A DNA stretch of 15,586 nt, from assembly GCA_017853815.1 (NCBI GenBank), contig JAFMIT010000029.1, positions 1 through 15,586 on the forward strand. The letters run 5' to 3'. The position numbers and the translations under genes were made by a program. The first letter of the stretch is position 1. Each line of letters opens with the position of its first letter. Of the stretch, positions 1 to 6,557 are shown in pieces. This DNA is from Actinomycetota bacterium (GTDB lineage: Bacteria > Actinomycetota > Actinomycetes > S36-B12 > UBA5976). The notes under the pieces are model-generated. The model worked only from the letters and a program-made list of their open reading frames with translations. It made no database searches and had not been told where the DNA came from.

Positions 1-126
1 CGTCGTCTTGCCGGCACCGTTGCGCCCAACCAAACCCACACGGTCGCCACTCGCCACCCGCAAATTGCAGTCAGACATCAACAGCCGAGGACCGACCCGC
101 AGTTCAAGGCCCTGAGTAACAATCAC
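1..126 (-). CDS. ABC-F family ATPase, N-terminal fragment
   Basis: Only the first 42 codons are in the window; the gene continues past the left edge. Reading from GTG at 126 gives a start resembling MIVTQGLELRVG, followed by a Walker A motif GRNGAGKTT at residues 34-42. A nucleotide-binding motif this close to the N-terminus, with no membrane segment before it, is typical of ABC-F proteins. These soluble twin-ATPase proteins act on ribosomes in translation or antibiotic protection rather than in transport. The start lies 19 bases after the sufT-like stop, with no clear ribosome-binding site, so it may be the last gene of the SUF transcript. I recall an ABC-F gene after the suf operon in mycobacteria, which supports the call. 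The signature motif and second ATPase domain cannot be checked here. Confidence 0.8.
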   Translation of the reverse strand, partial: MIVTQGLELRVGPRLLMSDCNLRVASGDRVGLVGRNGAGKTT

Positions 127-145
127 GATTGAGAAGGTACCAGCA

Positions 146-499
146 CTAAATGTTGAAGCCCAACGCCCGCATCATTTCGCGGCCGTCCTGAGTGATCTTC
201 TCTGGCCCCCAGGGCGGCATCCATACCCAGTTAATTCGAAAATCAGCAACATGGCCATCAAGAGCAGCACGCGTTTGGTCTTCAATCACGTCAGTCAACG
301 GGCATGCCGCTGACGTGAGCGTCATGTCAATGGTGGCAATTCGAGAATCATCCATGTGTACGCCATAGACCAAGCCGAGATCCACAACATTGATGCCGAG
401 CTCGGGGTCCACAACATCTCTGAGCAATTCCATCAAATCTTCATCTGACGGAATCTCGGAAGCTGCTAGGGCATCGAGATCTTGAACGTTATCGGCCAT
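146..499 (-). CDS. MIP18/DUF59 (SufT-like) iron-sulfur maturation protein
   Basis: A 117-residue protein of the MIP18/DUF59 (PaaD-like) family. Members of this family help deliver or mature Fe-S clusters. Visible family features are DPELGINVVDLGLVY at residues 31-45, the conserved cysteine C66 in the TSAACPL context, and WMPPWGPEKI near residues 93-102. I chose the ATG at 499 because GGAG stands six bases upstream; a TTG at 511 would add only four residues and includes that same ribosome-binding site. The gene overlaps the end of sufU by 11 bases, so translation is probably coupled. Its place at the end of the suf operon supports an accessory role in cluster assembly or transfer. The family is clear; the exact client proteins cannot be told from sequence. 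Confidence 0.9.
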   Translation of the reverse strand: MADNVQDLDALAASEIPSDEDLMELLRDVVDPELGINVVDLGLVYGVHMDDSRIATIDMTLTSAACPLTDVIEDQTRAALDGHVADFRINWVWMPPWGPEKITQDGREMMRALGFNI

Positions 500-938
500 T
501 GCCAACTCCAATGTTTTGAGAAACTGCGTCTTTCATAGCCATCCATCCAAGCAGGGCGCATTTCACGCGCGCGGGAAACTTCGAAACCCCAGCGAATGCA
601 ACCGCGTCCCCCAGCACGTCTTCGTCGCCTGACTTTTCACCTTTGGATTGCATCAATTCTAGAAACTCCGCTTCAAGCGCAAATCCGTCATCGACCGACT
701 TACCCTGGACAAGTTCAAACATCACCGATGCGCTTGCCTGCGAAATAGAACAGCCTTGACCATCGTAGGAAAGATCAATCGTGCCGTCGGCCGCTGTATG
801 CACGCGCAACGTAATCTCGTCGCCGCAGGTGGGATTGACATGATGCACTTCGACAGCAAAAGGCTCGCGGAGGCCTTTGCCCTGTGGGCTCTTGTAGTGC
901 TCCAAGATGATTTCTTGGTACATAGATTCAAGACTCAT
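489..938 (-). CDS. sufU: SufU, zinc-dependent sulfurtransferase partner of SufS
   Basis: A 149-residue SufU protein. In the characterised Bacillus system SufU is a zinc-binding sulfurtransferase that accepts persulfide sulfur from SufS and passes it to the SufBCD scaffold. The ligand residues are present: C38 and D40 in NPTCGDE, C63 in GQGCSISQASAS and C127 in RVKCALLGW. The insertion between the second and third ligands marks SufU rather than IscU. The ATG start lies in an ATGA overlap with the sufS stop, and GGAG sits four bases before it. Length is normal for the family. Its position directly after sufS fits the known SufS-SufU pairing in bacteria that lack SufE. Confidence 0.96.
   Translation of the reverse strand: MSLESMYQEIILEHYKSPQGKGLREPFAVEVHHVNPTCGDEITLRVHTAADGTIDLSYDGQGCSISQASASVMFELVQGKSVDDGFALEAEFLELMQSKGEKSGDEDVLGDAVAFAGVSKFPARVKCALLGWMAMKDAVSQNIGVGNGR
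506..509 (-). promoter_or_regulatory. Ribosome-binding site deciding the sufT-like start
   Basis: On the minus strand GGAG lies six bases before the ATG at 499, inside the last codons of sufU. It supports the 117-residue start over the TTG four codons upstream. Confidence 0.6.
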
Positions 939-2215
939 GCCACTCCAAAGAATTTCTGCGCCGCGAGGATACCTGAAACTAAATGCTCAATCTCTGACTC
1001 ATCGTTGTACAGGTAGAACGATGCACGCGTTGTGGCTGGCACATTCATTCGACGACACGTAGGCCATGCGCAATGATGACCAACCCGAACCGCCACTCCG
1101 CGAGAGTCAAGAACGTGGCCAACATCATGCGGATGCAGAGAGTCCACGACAAAGGAAATTGCAGAGCCTCGATTGAGTGCCTCGGTCGGGCCGACAATCC
1201 GAACGCCGTCTATCTGCTGGAGCGCAGAAAGTGCGGCTGCCGTCAGTCTGTGCTCATGCTCGGCAATGGCATCCATACCTAGATCAGAGAGATATTTCAC
1301 CGCAGCTGCGAGTCCGACAATCTGCGCGGACATCGGCGTTCCCGCCTCAAATTTTGCAGGCGCTTTCGCGTAGGTGCTGTGATCGAAGTAGACCGTTTCG
1401 ATCATCGATCCACCGGTCAAAAAGACCGGCAGCGCATCGAGCGCCTCGCTGCTCCCCCACAAAACACCAATGCCAGTTGGCCCGCACATTTTGTGTCCAC
1501 TAAACGCAACAAAATCTGCCCCGAGTGTGGTGACATCTACGGACATATGCGGCACTGACTGGCAGGCGTCAAGAATGAACCACGCCCCTACAGCTTTTGC
1601 CTGTGCCCCAATCAGTTGCACGGGATTGAGGGTTCCCAAAAGATTGCTCTGGTGAACTACTGATACAACTTTGGTTCGTTCGGTGATGATGTCTGCCAAG
1701 TTATCAACAACCAGCCTGCCGTCATCCGTCGTGGGAATGAACTTGAGCACCGCGCCAGTCTTGAGCACCACTTCTTGCCAAGGCACCAAATTTGCGTGGT
1801 GCTCCATTTCGGTCAGAACAATCTCATCGCCAGGCTTGAGCACGAATCGTTCTTCTCCAGCCAAAAGCTGTGAGCCGTTGCGAAACTTTGCGGTTGCATT
1901 GGAAAAGCCGTAAGCAATCAGATTCAGCGCCTCGGTAGCGTTCTTCACGAAAACTACCTCGTTTGGCCGAGCGCCGATGAAGTGCGCAATGGCTGCTCTC
2001 GATGACTCGTAGTGCTCTGTTGCAATCTCTGCAAGAGCGTGCGCACCACGATGGATCGCAGCATTCGCATTCAAATAGAAGTTCGACTCCGCTTCGATTA
2101 CAGACAACGGCTTTTGTGAAGTTGCTGCGCTATCGAGGTACACAAGCGGTACGTCACCATGGACTTTCCGAGACAAAATCGGAAAGTCCTCGCGAATGCG
2201 GGCGACGTCGAGCAT
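935..2215 (-). CDS. sufS: SufS cysteine desulfurase (PLP-dependent)
   Basis: A 426-residue type II cysteine desulfurase that converts L-cysteine to L-alanine and an enzyme-bound persulfide, the sulfur source for cluster assembly. The pyridoxal-phosphate lysine is K242 in AFSGHKMCGPTG, the cofactor region includes TEMEHHANLVPW (135-146), and the persulfide cysteine is C382 in RVGHHCAWP. The C-terminal RASFYLYN stretch is also typical. The protein carries about 20 extra residues near positions 104-127, between the helix that follows the cofactor-binding threonine (NATEALNL) and KPGDEIVLTE. I believe actinobacterial SufS proteins vary in this loop. The ATG start is two bases after the sufC stop (TGAAAATG), and the gene overlaps sufU by four bases. 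The motifs are complete, so I expect an active enzyme. Confidence 0.97.
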   Translation of the reverse strand: MLDVARIREDFPILSRKVHGDVPLVYLDSAATSQKPLSVIEAESNFYLNANAAIHRGAHALAEIATEHYESSRAAIAHFIGARPNEVVFVKNATEALNLIAYGFSNATAKFRNGSQLLAGEERFVLKPGDEIVLTEMEHHANLVPWQEVVLKTGAVLKFIPTTDDGRLVVDNLADIITERTKVVSVVHQSNLLGTLNPVQLIGAQAKAVGAWFILDACQSVPHMSVDVTTLGADFVAFSGHKMCGPTGIGVLWGSSEALDALPVFLTGGSMIETVYFDHSTYAKAPAKFEAGTPMSAQIVGLAAAVKYLSDLGMDAIAEHEHRLTAAALSALQQIDGVRIVGPTEALNRGSAISFVVDSLHPHDVGHVLDSRGVAVRVGHHCAWPTCRRMNVPATTRASFYLYNDESEIEHLVSGILAAQKFFGVA

Positions 2216-2217
2216 TT

Positions 2218-2982
2218 TCAGTCGCGGGCTCCGACAGTCTGGTACTGCTCGTAGCCGTTCGCATCAATCAACTCTGCAAGTTCTGGTCCACCTTCTGCGG
2301 CGACTCGACCTTCGACGAACACATGCACGAAATCGACGGGGATCTGACGCAACAAGCGAGTGGTGTGCGTGATGAGCAAGATGCCAGCCTCGCCAGTCTC
2401 GCGTGTGCGGTTAACACCGTCAGAGACAACCTTCAATGCGTCAACGTCAAGACCTGAATCTGTCTCGTCGAGAACTGCAAACTTAGGCTTCAAAAGACCA
2501 AGTTGAAGGATTTCGTGACGCTTGCGCTCGCCACCGGAAAACCCTTCGTTGACGTTGCGCTCAGCGAATGCTGGGTCAACCGAAAGATCGCTCATAGCGC
2601 CCTTGAGTTCTTTCAACCAATCGCGCAGCTTTGGGGCTTCACCGCGAACCGCAGTGACAGCTGTGCGAAGGAAATTAGAAACTGAAACACCTGGAACTTC
2701 AACGGGGTACTGCATTGCGAGGAACAAACCAGCTCGGGCGCGCTCATCGACAGACATTTCAAGAACGTCAACACCATCGAGCAGCACTGAGCCTGAAGTC
2801 ACTTCGTAACGAGGATGCCCAGCGATGCTGTAAGCAAGTGTCGACTTGCCTGATCCATTGGGTCCCATGATTGCATGGGTTTCGCCTGACCGAATGGTCA
2901 GATTGACACCCTTCAAGATTTCCTTAGGACCGTTTTCAGTTTCAACGCGGACGTGGAGGTCTTTGATTTCAAGAACGCTCAT
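2218..2982 (-). CDS. sufC: SufC, ABC-type ATPase of the SufBCD scaffold
   Basis: A 254-residue soluble ABC ATPase. SufC binds SufB and SufD and uses ATP to open the scaffold for iron-sulfur cluster assembly; it is not a transporter. Motifs in order are Walker A GPNGSGKST (40-48), signature FSGGERKR (148-155), Walker B with FAVLDETDSGLD (168-179), and the H-loop histidine H206 in LLITHTTRLL. The MQYPVEVPGVS stretch near residue 90 and the DSGLDVDALK context separate SufC from ordinary transporter ATPases. The start ATG follows the ferredoxin stop by two bases without a clear ribosome-binding site, so it probably relies on translation from upstream. Length and order are typical of actinobacterial suf operons. 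Confidence 0.97.
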   Translation of the reverse strand: MSVLEIKDLHVRVETENGPKEILKGVNLTIRSGETHAIMGPNGSGKSTLAYSIAGHPRYEVTSGSVLLDGVDVLEMSVDERARAGLFLAMQYPVEVPGVSVSNFLRTAVTAVRGEAPKLRDWLKELKGAMSDLSVDPAFAERNVNEGFSGGERKRHEILQLGLLKPKFAVLDETDSGLDVDALKVVSDGVNRTRETGEAGILLITHTTRLLRQIPVDFVHVFVEGRVAAEGGPELAELIDANGYEQYQTVGARD

Positions 2983-2984
2983 GG

Positions 2985-3311
2985 TTAGGCACTCATTTCG
3001 ATAGTGATGACGGCGTCCTGGCCCTCACCTTGGATCATGACAGGAAAGGTTTCAACCGACTTGATAGCCGGTGGAGTTTTAGGAATACCAGTGCGAAGAT
3101 CAAAAGCCGATCCATGCATCCAGCACTCTAGAAAGCAGCCATTAAGTTCACCTTCAGCGAGCGAAACTTCGGCATGCGAGCAGGTGTCCTCGATAGCGAA
3201 AACACCCTCTTCGGTGTGAGCGATTGCGACATCCAAGCCATCAGCATCGAATTTGATGACGCTGCCAAGAGGCAATTCGCTCAATTTCATGACTTCGAGG
3301 ACTTTAGGCAT
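2985..3311 (-). CDS. Rieske-type [2Fe-2S] ferredoxin embedded in the suf operon
   Basis: A 108-residue small Rieske protein of the non-heme-iron-oxygenase ferredoxin type. The [2Fe-2S] ligands are C44 and H46 in CSH and C63 and H66 in CWMH, followed by GSAFDLRTG, the usual pattern for this fold. There is no signal peptide or membrane segment, so it should be cytoplasmic. I chose the ATG at 3311 because AGGA lies eight bases upstream and the resulting length suits the family; the ATG at 3320 has AGG immediately against it. The start overlaps the sufD stop by eight bases. The partner oxygenase or reductase is not in the window. Being between sufD and sufC suggests electron delivery or cluster transfer in Fe-S assembly, but this role is inferred from position only. 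Confidence 0.9.
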   Translation of the reverse strand: MPKVLEVMKLSELPLGSVIKFDADGLDVAIAHTEEGVFAIEDTCSHAEVSLAEGELNGCFLECWMHGSAFDLRTGIPKTPPAIKSVETFPVMIQGEGQDAVITIEMSA

Positions 3312-4437
3312 CAGGGCCATCCTGGAAGAGCGAGACTGAATCTCCCAAACGTCGCTCAACCCCAACGAGCAAACGCTGGCGCACATCCTCTGCAGGAATG
3401 CGATCGATAACTTCAGTCAAGAAGCCTCGAACAACAAGACGCTTAGCTTCAACCACTGGGATTCCACGCGAGGTCAGATAGAAGATCTGCTCTTCATCGA
3501 AACGACCCGTCGTCGAGGCATGGCCAGCACCCTCGATTTCGCCAGTCTCAATCTCGAGGTTCGGTACCGAATCCGCGCGAGCGCCATCAGTCAACAAGAG
3601 GTTGCGGTTCATCTCATACGTGGAAGTGCCCACTGCATTGCCGCGGATCAAGACATCGCCAATCCACACTGAATGAGCCTCATCGCCCTGCAAGACGCCC
3701 TTGTACATCACATCGCTGCGGCAATGTGGCACAGCATGGTCTACAAACAAGCGGTGTTCGTGATGCTGACCAGCGTCGGTGAAGAAGGCGCCAGACATAA
3801 TCGCGTCGCCACCTGGCTGGGTGTATTCGACCGTCGTCACCAGTCGAACGACATCGCCGCCAAGCGTGACGACGACGTGTGTCACTTTGGAGTCGCGCCC
3901 CAACGAAATCGCATGCTGTCCCGCCAAGACGTGATCACGATCGCCATCGTGCACAGACACAATCGTGAGCTGGGCTCCATCAGCGACGATGAAGTGCCCA
4001 GCGACGGCTTGGGCGCCGGAACCAGTGTGGTCGAGCAAAACTTCTGCTTGAGAGTATTTGCCAGCTCGTACTTCAAAGCGGCCTACCGCTGCACCAGCTC
4101 CACCGTTGATTCGGAGCAGCACGGTTTTGTCGAGAACCGCTTCGGCAGGAATGGTCACCGAGAGCACAGTCTCCGAGAGATTCGCCGCTGCGGCAGCAAT
4201 TCTGTCCGCGGCTGGGAAGGTGCTCGTCGCTTCGGCTTCAGCAATTTCAACGCCGGCTGGCGCATCAATCTTGAACGAGACACTCTGTGGAGCTTCAGTG
4301 AGTGAATGGAGACCCGCAAGACGTGCAAGCGGCGTAAAACGCCACTCTTCTTCACGGCCATTGGGAATAGCGATCTCTGCAAGCGACAAGCCTGCGAGAC
4401 GAGGAGCCAAATCACTAGGAGGTGCTGAAATAGTCAT
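3304..4437 (-). CDS. sufD: SufD, scaffold subunit of SufBCD
   Basis: A 377-residue SufD. It forms the SufBC2D scaffold on which clusters are built and is thought to help iron entry at the SufB-SufD interface. The N-terminal half is variable; the conserved C-terminal beta-helix includes SDVMYKGVLQGDEAHSVW (241-258), YEMNRNLLLTDGA (274-286) and GAGHASTTGRFDEEQIFYL (303-321). H306 in this last stretch appears to match the interface histidine known in E. coli SufD. RGIPVVEAKRLVVRGF follows, as in the family. The ATG overlaps the sufB stop by one base (TAATG). The last eight bases overlap the ferredoxin start. Nothing is missing or frameshifted. Confidence 0.95.
   Translation of the reverse strand: MTISAPPSDLAPRLAGLSLAEIAIPNGREEEWRFTPLARLAGLHSLTEAPQSVSFKIDAPAGVEIAEAEATSTFPAADRIAAAAANLSETVLSVTIPAEAVLDKTVLLRINGGAGAAVGRFEVRAGKYSQAEVLLDHTGSGAQAVAGHFIVADGAQLTIVSVHDGDRDHVLAGQHAISLGRDSKVTHVVVTLGGDVVRLVTTVEYTQPGGDAIMSGAFFTDAGQHHEHRLFVDHAVPHCRSDVMYKGVLQGDEAHSVWIGDVLIRGNAVGTSTYEMNRNLLLTDGARADSVPNLEIETGEIEGAGHASTTGRFDEEQIFYLTSRGIPVVEAKRLVVRGFLTEVIDRIPAEDVRQRLLVGVERRLGDSVSLFQDGPDA
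3320..3323 (-). promoter_or_regulatory. Ribosome-binding site deciding the ferredoxin start
   Basis: AGGA on the minus strand is eight bases before the ATG at 3311 and lies within the last codons of sufD. It favours the 108-residue start over the in-frame ATG at 3320 and over the longer reading from 3386. Confidence 0.5.
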
Positions 4438-5846
4438 TAGCCGACCGCACCTTCCATCTGAAGTTCAATAAGTCGATTGAGCTCAAGCGCATACTCCATC
4501 GGGAGTTCACGAGCGATTGGCTCAACAAAGCCACGAACAATCATTGCCATGGCTTCGTCCTCGGTCATACCGCGAGACATGAGGTAGAAAAGTTGATCGT
4601 CTGACACCTTGGACACGGTCGCTTCGTGTCCCATCGAGACGTCGTCTTCGCGAACATCAACGTATGGGTACGTGTCCGACCTGCTGATGTCATCCACGAG
4701 CAACGCGTCACACTTGACCGTGCTCTTAGAGCCGTAGGCACCCTCTTGGACTTGTACTAGCCCTCGGTACGACGTACGGCCGCCACCACGTGCGACCGAC
4801 TTCGAAATGATCGTTGAGCTCGTGTGAGGTGCCGCGTGCACCATCTTGGAACCGGCATCTTGGTGTTGACCTTCGCCTGCAAAAGCAATCGACAAGGTTT
4901 CACCCTTAGCGTGCTCGCCGACCATCCAGACTGCTGGATATTTCATCGTGACCTTGGAGCCGATGTTGCCGTCGATCCATTCCATGGTTGCGCCCTCGTG
5001 AGCGACTGCACGTTTGGTGACAAGGTTGTAAACGTTGTTCGACCAGTTTTGGATTGTCGTGTACCGGCAGCGGGCATTCTTCTTCACGATGATTTCGACA
5101 ACTGCTGAGTGCAGGGAGTCGCTCGAGTAAATCGGTGCGGTGCAGCCTTCGACATAGTGAACGTATGCGCCCTCATCAATGATCATGAGGGTACGTTCAA
5201 ACTGTCCCATATTTTCGGTGTTGATGCGGAAGTAGGCCTGAAGAGGAATTTCGACCTTGACGTTTTTAGGAACATAAATAAACGAACCGCCAGACCAGAC
5301 TGCAGTGTTGAGAGCAGCAAACTTGTTGTCACCAACAGGAATCACGGTTCCGAAGTATTCCTTGAACATTTCGGGGTATTCCTTGAGCGCTGTGTCCGTG
5401 TCGAGGAAGACGACGCCTTGCTCTTCAAGGTCCTCACGAATCTTGTGGTAAACCACCTCCGACTCGTACTGAGCTGCGACGCCAGCCACCAGGCGCTGCT
5501 TCTCTGCCTCTGGGATGCCGAGGCGGTCGTAGGTGTTCTTGATGTCCTCTGGAAGTTCTTCCCACGATGTCGCTTGCTTCTCGGTGGAGCGCACGAAATA
5601 TTTGATGTTGTCGAAATCAATACCGCTGAGGTCACTACCCCAATTCGGCATTGGCTTCTTTTCGAACAAGCGCAAGCCCTTGAGTCGCAGTTCAAGCATC
5701 CACTCAGGCTCGTTCTTCTTAGCGCTGATGTCGCGGACTACGTCTTCGTTCAGCCCGCGCTTTGCAACCGCTCCGGCAGAGTCGGGATCATGCCAGCCGT
5801 ATTCGTAATTGCCGATGCCGTCGAGTTCGTCGACTGAACTGCTCAT
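4437..5846 (-). CDS. sufB: SufB, core scaffold subunit for Fe-S assembly
   Basis: A 469-residue SufB, the subunit that carries the nascent cluster in the SufBCD complex. Conserved stretches include PNWGSDLSGIDFD near 68-79, VWSGGSFIYVPKNVKVE, VEGCTAPIY with C235, KCDALLVDD with C379, and MGHEATVSKVSDDQLFYL with H407 and E408. C379 appears to correspond to the E. coli cysteine that takes part in cluster assembly with SufD. I chose the ATG at 5846 because AGGAG lies six bases before it and it falls in an ATGA overlap with the sufR stop. An open extension of 43 codons upstream reads through the end of sufR and does not resemble SufB. There is no intein at the VEGCTAP site, unlike the SufB of some mycobacteria. 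Confidence 0.97.
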   Translation of the reverse strand: MSSSVDELDGIGNYEYGWHDPDSAGAVAKRGLNEDVVRDISAKKNEPEWMLELRLKGLRLFEKKPMPNWGSDLSGIDFDNIKYFVRSTEKQATSWEELPEDIKNTYDRLGIPEAEKQRLVAGVAAQYESEVVYHKIREDLEEQGVVFLDTDTALKEYPEMFKEYFGTVIPVGDNKFAALNTAVWSGGSFIYVPKNVKVEIPLQAYFRINTENMGQFERTLMIIDEGAYVHYVEGCTAPIYSSDSLHSAVVEIIVKKNARCRYTTIQNWSNNVYNLVTKRAVAHEGATMEWIDGNIGSKVTMKYPAVWMVGEHAKGETLSIAFAGEGQHQDAGSKMVHAAPHTSSTIISKSVARGGGRTSYRGLVQVQEGAYGSKSTVKCDALLVDDISRSDTYPYVDVREDDVSMGHEATVSKVSDDQLFYLMSRGMTEDEAMAMIVRGFVEPIARELPMEYALELNRLIELQMEGAVG

Positions 5847-6505
5847 GATGTTCTCCTCGTGGTGGTTGAAACGGGAATGTGGGTAGTGCAAATCTCGGAT
5901 CCACTCGCGATAGTGGAAATACGTGTCACGTGGACGCCCAGAGCTGCAGAAATTGCCTCTGTTTCGGCCTCGCAAAATTGTGGGTACTCGCTTGCAACAT
6001 GGCTAATCGGACAGTTGTGCTGACATAACTGCACAGCATCCACTACCGGCGCACGACGAAGCGAAGCACTAAAGCCGAGATCGGATAGCCTCTCAGCGAG
6101 TTCTTCGGCCGTGACCGTTGATTGGCTGCCACGAATCTCTTCGAAGATTCTGCTGATCCGTTTGCGGGCGAAATCTTTGACACCTGCGTCGCCTAGTGCT
6201 TCTTTGATGTAGGCAGCTGCGTCAACGGCAATATCGTCGTAGGAGCGCTCAAAATATTCTCGGCCAGCGTGTGTAATAGCGAAGACCTTCGCAGGACGAC
6301 CACGACCGCGCGGGCCGTTGCTCTTTGGACCGAAGGGAGCCTGTTCATGGCTCGCCACGAGACCAGCGCTCTCAAGAACCTCAAGATGCTTACGGATTGC
6401 GGTAGCCGTCATCATTAGCGCTTTAGACAAGGCCAAAGCGGTTTGTGGGCCGCCCTCCAAAAGAGTCTGGGCGACGCGAGATGCGGCGTGGCTCCGTAAT
6501 TTCAC
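5843..6505 (-). CDS. sufR: SufR, Fe-S-sensing winged-helix repressor of the suf operon
   Basis: A 220-residue transcription regulator. The N-terminal winged helix-turn-helix spans about residues 5-80, with the helix-turn-helix around ALSKALMMTATAIRKHLEVL and a basic wing containing GPRGRGRPAK. The C-terminal half carries four cysteines: C161 and C165 in CQHNCP, C178 and C206. As I recall, the spacing (4, 13, 28) equals that of mycobacterial SufR, which binds a [4Fe-4S] cluster and represses the suf operon when holo. The GTG start at 6505 is the only one that keeps the DNA-binding domain, since an in-frame TGA lies just upstream. No Shine-Dalgarno is visible, so the message may be leaderless. 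Its stop overlaps sufB by four bases, making it the first gene of the operon and probably autoregulated. Confidence 0.93.
   Translation of the reverse strand: MKLRSHAASRVAQTLLEGGPQTALALSKALMMTATAIRKHLEVLESAGLVASHEQAPFGPKSNGPRGRGRPAKVFAITHAGREYFERSYDDIAVDAAAYIKEALGDAGVKDFARKRISRIFEEIRGSQSTVTAEELAERLSDLGFSASLRRAPVVDAVQLCQHNCPISHVASEYPQFCEAETEAISAALGVHVTRISTIASGSEICTTHIPVSTTTRRTS
5853..5858 (-). promoter_or_regulatory. Strong ribosome-binding site of sufB
   Basis: GAGGAG on the minus strand is followed by six bases and then the sufB ATG at 5846. It is one of the clearest Shine-Dalgarno sequences in the window. It sits within the last sufR codons, which suggests that SufB is made in larger amounts than the repressor from one transcript. 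Confidence 0.75.
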
Positions 6506-6518
6506 AACCGAATTGTTG
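6502..6518. promoter_or_regulatory. Candidate SufR operator
   Basis: An inverted repeat CAAC-N6-GTTG lies at 6505-6518. The same arrangement was described for the SufR operator of cyanobacteria. On the minus strand the site also reads ACAAT-N5-TGTGA (6516 to 6502), one mismatch from the mycobacterial SufR motif as I remember it. It covers the sufR GTG start codon and the likely -10 region, a position suited to repression. It is shared with the divergent ABC transporter gene, although it lies about 40 bases from that start. Binding is inferred, not shown. Confidence 0.6.
6512..6517 (-). promoter_or_regulatory. Possible -10 element for leaderless sufR transcript
   Basis: AACAAT on the minus strand ends seven bases before the GTG of sufR. 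It keeps the A at -11 and T at -7 if transcription starts on the start codon. No good -35 was found. It lies inside the candidate SufR operator, so a bound repressor would block it. Confidence 0.35.
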
Positions 6519-6545
6519 CGTATTTCTCAATTTTCTGCACATCGG

Positions 6546-6551
6546 TACTGT
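6546..6551 (+). promoter_or_regulatory. Possible -10 element for leaderless ABC transporter transcript
   Basis: TACTGT fits the actinobacterial TANNNT pattern, and its last T is seven bases before the GTG at 6558. That is the spacing expected if transcription begins at the start codon. No Shine-Dalgarno sequence is visible before this GTG, which agrees with a leaderless message. A convincing -35 was not seen. Confidence 0.4.
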
Positions 6552-6557
6552 TCGGGT

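Noticed and set aside
3673..4305. Open frame of 210 codons on the plus strand, antisense to sufD
   Set aside because: It is contained in sufD and shows no domain or credible start signal; taken as a shadow.
5130..5150. Possible intein at the SufB VEGCTAP site
   Set aside because: Some mycobacterial SufB proteins carry an intein, as I recall, but here the sequence runs on without interruption and the protein has normal length.
5109..5837. Open frame of 242 codons on the plus strand, antisense to sufB
   Set aside because: It lies wholly within sufB, a gene with complete family motifs, and its translation resembles no family I know. Long antisense frames are common opposite such genes.
5847..5975. 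43-codon upstream extension of sufB
   Set aside because: It reads through the 3' end of sufR in another frame, while a strong ribosome-binding site marks ATG 5846.
6276..6324. AT-hook-like RGRGRPAK stretch in SufR as a separate domain
   Set aside because: It falls in the wing of the winged-helix domain and I recall similar basic wings in other actinobacterial SufR proteins, so it needs no special explanation.
6318..6557. N-terminal extension of the ABC ATPase through sufR antisense sequence
   Set aside because: The added 80 residues do not resemble an ABC protein and overlap the sufR coding region; the family N-terminus begins at GTG 6558.
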